Program-made: the position numbers and the translations under genes | The notes under the pieces: generated by a model | The model's input: only the letters and a program-made list of their open reading frames with translations | The model's database searches: none | What the model was told of the DNA's origin: nothing | NCBI GenBank assembly: GCA_012516015.1 | Contig: JAAYXG010000776.1 | Coordinates: 1 to 8,616 of the forward strand | Direction: 5' to 3' | From: Lysobacteraceae bacterium | GTDB taxonomy: Bacteria; Pseudomonadota; Gammaproteobacteria; Steroidobacterales; Steroidobacteraceae | DNA: 8,616 nt | In this document: piece by piece, positions 5,294-8,616 of the stretch | Position numbering within the stretch: position 1 is the first letter of the stretch | Layout of the letters: the number at the start of each line of letters is the position of its first letter

Positions 5294-5303
5294 GCGTCTG
5301 CCC

Positions 5304-7244
5304 ATGAACTTCTTCCAGCGCCAAGACGAAGCCCGTCGCGCCTCGCGACGGCTCGTGGTTTTGTTCGGACTTGCGGTGATCGCCGTCGTCGTTGCCGTCG
5401 ATCTCGTCGTGGCGTTCGCACTTGCGCAAGCGCAGACCTATTCGAGCGGTGTCTCGCCGTCGCTGTCGGAGTGGATGCGCGCGAACGCGGATACCCTCGT
5501 CGCGACTTCGCTCATCGTCGTCGCCATCATCGGCTTTGCGAGTCTTTACAAGACCGTCGTGCTGAGCGGCGGCGGCGGAGTCGTGGCGCAGGCCTTGGGC
5601 GGCGTGCGCGTCTCGGCGGATACGACCGATCCCGATGAGCGGCGTCTGCTGAACGTCGTCGAGGAAATGTCGATCGCATCCGGCGTGCCGATGCCGGAGG
5701 TCTATCTCCTCGAGCACGAAAGCGGCATCAACGCCTTTGCAGCCGGGCACAATCCGGCGAACGCCGCGATCGGCGTGACTCGGGGGGCGATCGAAACGCT
5801 CAACCGTTCGGAGCTGCAGGGCGTCATCGCTCACGAGTTCAGTCACATTCTGAACGGCGATATGCGCCTCAACGTACGGCTCATGGGCTTGCTCTTCGGG
5901 TTGCTGGTGATCGCGGTCATCGCGCGGACGGTCATGCGCGTCGCACCGCGCGGGCGCGATCAGAAAGGAGTCGGTCCGGCGATCGTTCTCGTTGCGCTCG
6001 CGGTCCTCGTCATCGGCTACGTCGGGCTCTTCTTCGGGCGTTTGATTCAGGCGGCGGTCTCGCGCCGTCGCGAAGCGCTCGCGGATGCCTCCGCCGTGCA
6101 GTTCACGCGCGATCCGACGGGGTTGCGCAACGCGCTCGTGAAGATCGGTGCGGCTTCCTCCGGATCGCGGCTTGCGCATCCCGAAGTCGATGAAGTCGCG
6201 CACATGCTCTTTGCGCCGGGCATGCGGCGCTTGTTCGCGACCCATCCGCCGTTGCTCGAGCGTTTGAAAGCGATCGATCCGCATTTCGATCCTGCCGAGA
6301 TCGACCGTGTGCGCGCGCAGCAGCTCGAGCAACGCTCGGCCGCGGCGGCCCCGAAGAGGACGCAGCCGGATGCCCAAGAGCGGCTCGCAGCGGTGCTCAC
6401 CGTACCGCTCGCGGCTGTTGCGGGCTCGGTCGCAAACCCGTCGACCGAACATCTGCTGCTCGCGCGCGATATACGCGAGTCGCTGCCGGAAGCCATCACG
6501 CGGGCCGCCCGCCATCCGTCCACGGCTCGAGCGCTACTGCTCACGCTTGCGCTCGATGGCCGCGGCGATGCGCGGGAGCGTCAGAGGCGATACATCGAGC
6601 AGCAGCTCGATGCGCAGACGGTCGCAATCATGAGCGAACTGGAGGCGAGCGTGGACGCGCTTCAGCCCGAGCAGCGCCTTCCTGCGCTCTCGAGCAGCTT
6701 CCCTGCGCTGCGGCAGCTATCGCGCGACGAGCGCCTGCGTTTGATGGCGTGTCTCAACGGCATGTTGCAGCGAGAAGGGGAACTTTCTCTGCATCGATAC
6801 GTGCTGCGCAAGCTGGCGCAGGTCCATCTGCGCGACTCGGTCGAGCCCGCGGCACGCGCTCGATCACTGTCGCTCGAGGAAGTGCGCAACGACGCGCAAG
6901 TTCTGTTCGCGGTGCTCGCGCGGCATGGGCATCACGGCGAGGCGGAGTCGAGGCGGGCGTACGAAGCGGGGATGCATCATCTGTATCCGCGCGTACGACC
7001 TGAATACGCGCTCCCTTCACCGTGGGTTGCCCCGCTCGACGTGGCGCTCAGCCGGCTCGATCAGCTCCCGTCCGCGGGAAAAGAGCAGCTCATCGAAGCG
7101 CTCGTGAAGACGGTGACGCACGATGAACGGCTCACGCTCGGCGAGGCCGAGCTGCTCCGTGCCGTCTGCGCGGCGCTCCACTGCCCGCTGCCGCCCTTGG
7201 TCGCCGCTTCCCCTCAGGTCGAGTCCATTCGGGCCGCGACTTGA
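5304..7244 (+). CDS. HtpX-like M48 membrane metalloprotease with long C-terminal extension
   Basis: This is a 646-aa zinc protease of the inner membrane. Helices lie at about 17-41, 65-87, 191-210 and 224-246. The zinc motif is H177-E178-x-x-H181 (IAHEFSHILNGDMRLN); the third ligand is probably E257 in RRREALADASAVQFTRDP, and HPPLLERLKAIDP (314-326) is the family's substrate-binding end. The first 330 residues equal a whole HtpX, the quality-control protease for misfolded membrane proteins. Residues 340-646 are additional, largely helical and cytosolic; 473-510 (LSRDERLRLMACLNGMLQREGELSLHRYVLRKLAQ) and 592-630 suggest two TerB-like repeats, but this is a guess from pattern. No Shine-Dalgarno precedes the ATG, and no ATG, GTG or TTG extends the frame through repeat C. 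Linked to lemA, so perhaps one functional unit. E. coli-type HtpX is about 290 aa, so I give no symbol. Confidence 0.93.
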   Translation: MNFFQRQDEARRASRRLVVLFGLAVIAVVVAVDLVVAFALAQAQTYSSGVSPSLSEWMRANADTLVATSLIVVAIIGFASLYKTVVLSGGGGVVAQALGGVRVSADTTDPDERRLLNVVEEMSIASGVPMPEVYLLEHESGINAFAAGHNPANAAIGVTRGAIETLNRSELQGVIAHEFSHILNGDMRLNVRLMGLLFGLLVIAVIARTVMRVAPRGRDQKGVGPAIVLVALAVLVIGYVGLFFGRLIQAAVSRRREALADASAVQFTRDPTGLRNALVKIGAASSGSRLAHPEVDEVAHMLFAPGMRRLFATHPPLLERLKAIDPHFDPAEIDRVRAQQLEQRSAAAAPKRTQPDAQERLAAVLTVPLAAVAGSVANPSTEHLLLARDIRESLPEAITRAARHPSTARALLLTLALDGRGDARERQRRYIEQQLDAQTVAIMSELEASVDALQPEQRLPALSSSFPALRQLSRDERLRLMACLNGMLQREGELSLHRYVLRKLAQVHLRDSVEPAARARSLSLEEVRNDAQVLFAVLARHGHHGEAESRRAYEAGMHHLYPRVRPEYALPSPWVAPLDVALSRLDQLPSAGKEQLIEALVKTVTHDERLTLGEAELLRAVCAALHCPLPPLVAASPQVESIRAAT

Positions 7245-7302
7245 GTTAAGAAGAAACTCTGGCCAAGCACGCAAAGCTCGCTAAGGTAAGAAAACAAGAT
7301 TA

Positions 7303-7389
7303 TCTCGCGGAGACGCAGAGACGCGGAGGCGCGGAGATAAGAGGGAAGAAGCTGATTCTCTCTCTTCCGATCTCTGCGTCTCCGCGAGA
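7303..7389. repeat. Inverted repeat D built from an octamer CGCRGAGR
   Basis: The left arm carries four 8-mers in tandem: CGCGGAGA, CGCAGAGA, CGCGGAGG, CGCGGAGA (7306-7337). The right arm carries two inverted copies (TCTCTGCG, TCTCCGCG; 7371-7386). Pairing is 19 bases without mismatch (7303-7321 with 7371-7389). An inner GGAAGA/TCTTCC stem (7344-7349 with 7363-7368) lies in the loop. It sits 58 bases after the protease stop. Very similar low-complexity words are, from memory, widespread in bacterial intergenic DNA, but I cannot check copy number here. Confidence 0.85.
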
Positions 7390-7512
7390 GTATTTCCTAT
7401 TCCGGCCTTTGCCTGCTGCGAGAGTCATCTTCTTCGCCTGCATCAAACGCTTGCGGGGGTAAACTGGACGGCGGCTGTCAGCTTTCCCGTGTTCAATCCC
7501 GCCCGATCCGTC

Positions 7513-7534
7513 AGTGCGGGATAGAATACGCACT
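7513..7534 (+). promoter_or_regulatory. -10-like TAGAAT framed by an inverted repeat, before the uvrA-like gene
   Basis: AGTGCG (7513-7518) faces CGCACT (7529-7534) across ten bases that contain TAGAAT (7522-7527), which matches five of six -10 consensus bases. No -35 lies 16-18 bases upstream. If it is a promoter, a dimer bound to this repeat would block it. Transcription would start roughly 45 bases before the ATG. Confidence 0.3.
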
Positions 7535-7578
7535 CCACTCGCGTGTCCTGCGCGTGCGGCACCATTTCCTCGTTCAGC

Positions 7579-8616
7579 ATGTCCAAATCCATCGTTATTC
7601 GTGGCGCGCGCCAAAACAACCTCAAGTCGATCGATGTCGAGCTGCCGACGAACGAGCTGATCGTCGTCACGGGCGTTTCGGGGTCCGGTAAGTCTTCGCT
7701 CGTCTTCGATACGCTTTATGCCGAAGGGCAGCGTCGGTACGTCGAAACCTTTTCGCCGTACGCGCGACAATTCCTCGATCGGATGGATCGCCCTCAAGTC
7801 GATGGTATCGAAGGCATTCCGCCCGCCATCGCAATCGATCAGACGAATCCGGTACGTACCTCTCGCTCAACCGTCGGCACGATGACGGAGCTCAACGATC
7901 ACTTGAAGCTGCTGTTCGCACGTGCCGCGCAGCTCTATTGCCGTCGCTGTGCGCGTCCGGTTCGTCGCGACACGGCGCAAACGATCTACGCGGAGTTGCG
8001 CGACAGATTGCTGGCCGCAAATCGTGCGGATTCCCGTCTCATCGTCACCTTCCCGGTCGGCGTGCCCCACAACTTCTCCGAAACGGAAGTGTTGAAGTTG
8101 CTCGAGGCACAGGGCTACACGCGCGTGTACTCGCGGAGCGTGCGAGCGGATAGCGCAGGCCGCGAGCTCAAGGACAAACGCAAGCGGGCCAAGAAATCGT
8201 CAGCCGACGGCGCGAACCGTATCGAGCTCGAGATGATCCAAGATCGGTTGCGGTTCGCATCCGCGGACCGCAGCCGCGTCATCGAGGCGTTGGAAGCGGC
8301 GCTGCGGGTCGGCCGCGGCAAGCTCAGCGTCCACGTACTGGACGCGGTGAGCGGCGGACGGCGGACGGATGAGGAAGAGGGGAGCGATAGTGAGAAGCCG
8401 CCGCTCACCTTCCGCTTCTCATCGGACCTTCACTGCGCCGATTGCGACATTCATTACCACGATCCGGTGCCGAGCCTGTTCTCGTTCAACTCGCCGATAG
8501 GCGCATGCGAAACTTGCCGCGGCTTCGGTCGGACGATCGGCATCGATTTCGGGCTCATCGTCCCGGATGAAGGCAAGACGCTGCGCGAGGGCGCCATCCG
8601 CTGCTGGCAATCCGAG
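7579..8616 (+). CDS. uvrA: UvrA-family ABC-type excinuclease subunit, divergent paralogue (partial, runs off right edge)
   Basis: The first 346 residues are present. Walker A is G32-S39 (GVSGSGKS), then FDTLYAEGQRRYVETFSPYARQF. C121-x2-C124 is a CxxC pair, and C286-x2-C289 with C310-x2-C313 fit the UvrA zinc module (LFSFNSPIGACETCRGFG). UvrA scans DNA for bulky lesions with UvrB. IEGIPPAIAIDQTNPVRTSR-STVGTMTELNDHLKLLFARAA differs from housekeeping UvrA (SPAISIEQ, TEIHDYL in E. coli). I associate this version with a long, tandem UvrA-like paralogue of roughly twice normal length found in Pseudomonas/Xanthomonas relatives, but the cut gene cannot confirm it. Residues 205-212 (DKRKRAKK) and about 256-273 (SGGRRTDEEEGSDSEK) are low-complexity insertions. 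The start at 7579 follows family alignment; no Shine-Dalgarno is visible. Confidence 0.93.
   Translation, partial: MSKSIVIRGARQNNLKSIDVELPTNELIVVTGVSGSGKSSLVFDTLYAEGQRRYVETFSPYARQFLDRMDRPQVDGIEGIPPAIAIDQTNPVRTSRSTVGTMTELNDHLKLLFARAAQLYCRRCARPVRRDTAQTIYAELRDRLLAANRADSRLIVTFPVGVPHNFSETEVLKLLEAQGYTRVYSRSVRADSAGRELKDKRKRAKKSSADGANRIELEMIQDRLRFASADRSRVIEALEAALRVGRGKLSVHVLDAVSGGRRTDEEEGSDSEKPPLTFRFSSDLHCADCDIHYHDPVPSLFSFNSPIGACETCRGFGRTIGIDFGLIVPDEGKTLREGAIRCWQSE

Larger units (their letters stand above)
7245..7578. other. Intergenic region between the protease and uvrA-like genes
   Basis: This 334-bp stretch has no convincing gene. It starts with a purine-rich patch containing CCAAGCACGCAAAGCTCGCT (7263-7282), followed by repeat D (7303-7389). 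The remaining 190 bases lead to the uvrA-like gene and hold a small inverted repeat around TAGAAT (7513-7534). The small minus-strand frames here overlap the uvrA-like gene in antisense and look like shadows. No LexA-type CTG-N10-CAG site is seen. Confidence 0.6.

Noticed and set aside
5157..6515. Minus-strand open frame of 452 codons opposite lemA and the protease gene
   Set aside because: It is antisense to a well-supported M48 protease, rich in Arg/His/Asp, with no family motifs. Long antisense frames are expected in GC-rich coding DNA.
7300..7797. Minus-strand frame of 165 codons over repeat D and the start of the uvrA-like gene
   Set aside because: It spans the repeat and is antisense to the conserved UvrA Walker A region. 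It has no domain pattern or ribosome binding site.

Overview
The window is GC-rich with short intergenic gaps. Its protein set (CpxR/CpxA-like two-component system, LemA, HtpX-like M48 protease, UvrA-family ATPase, Lol-style lipoprotein) suggests a gammaproteobacterium, perhaps from the Xanthomonadales/Nevskiales/Steroidobacter side. That placement is inferred from gene content and composition, not from a marker gene. No tRNA, rRNA, CRISPR, transposase or integrase gene was seen.

Layout. (1) Positions 1-715, minus strand: a partial coiled-coil/membrane protein running off the left edge, then a small exported protein with two EF-hands. (2) Positions 716-1161: a 446-bp divergent region without a convincing gene, holding several short inverted repeats. 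(3) Positions 1162-3266, plus strand: a CpxR-like response regulator and CpxA-like sensor kinase overlapping by ATGA. (4) Positions 3448-3948, minus strand: an unrecognised lipoprotein convergent with the kinase. (5) Positions 4159-7244, plus strand: an unrecognised 82-aa protein with an excellent ribosome binding site, then LemA and a four-helix M48 protease with a long C-terminal extension. (6) From 7579 to the right edge: the N-terminal 346 residues of a UvrA-family protein whose signature sequence differs from housekeeping UvrA.

How the genes may work together: most encode envelope functions (EF-hand protein, Cpx-like envelope-stress pair, lipoprotein, LemA, HtpX-like membrane protease). 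The locus therefore reads as an envelope-quality neighbourhood, with the regulator pair possibly controlling the divergent EF-hand gene.

The most unusual feature is in the gaps. Each of the four gene junctions from the kinase onward that I examined (3267-3446, 4423-4510, 5223-5293, 7303-7389) carries a large inverted repeat. The four are unrelated in sequence but share one design: arms made of quasi-tandem 7- or 8-nt words facing each other. The first sits flush between two convergent stop codons, and both arms carry a G-quadruplex-capable sequence in the sense orientation of the gene they follow.
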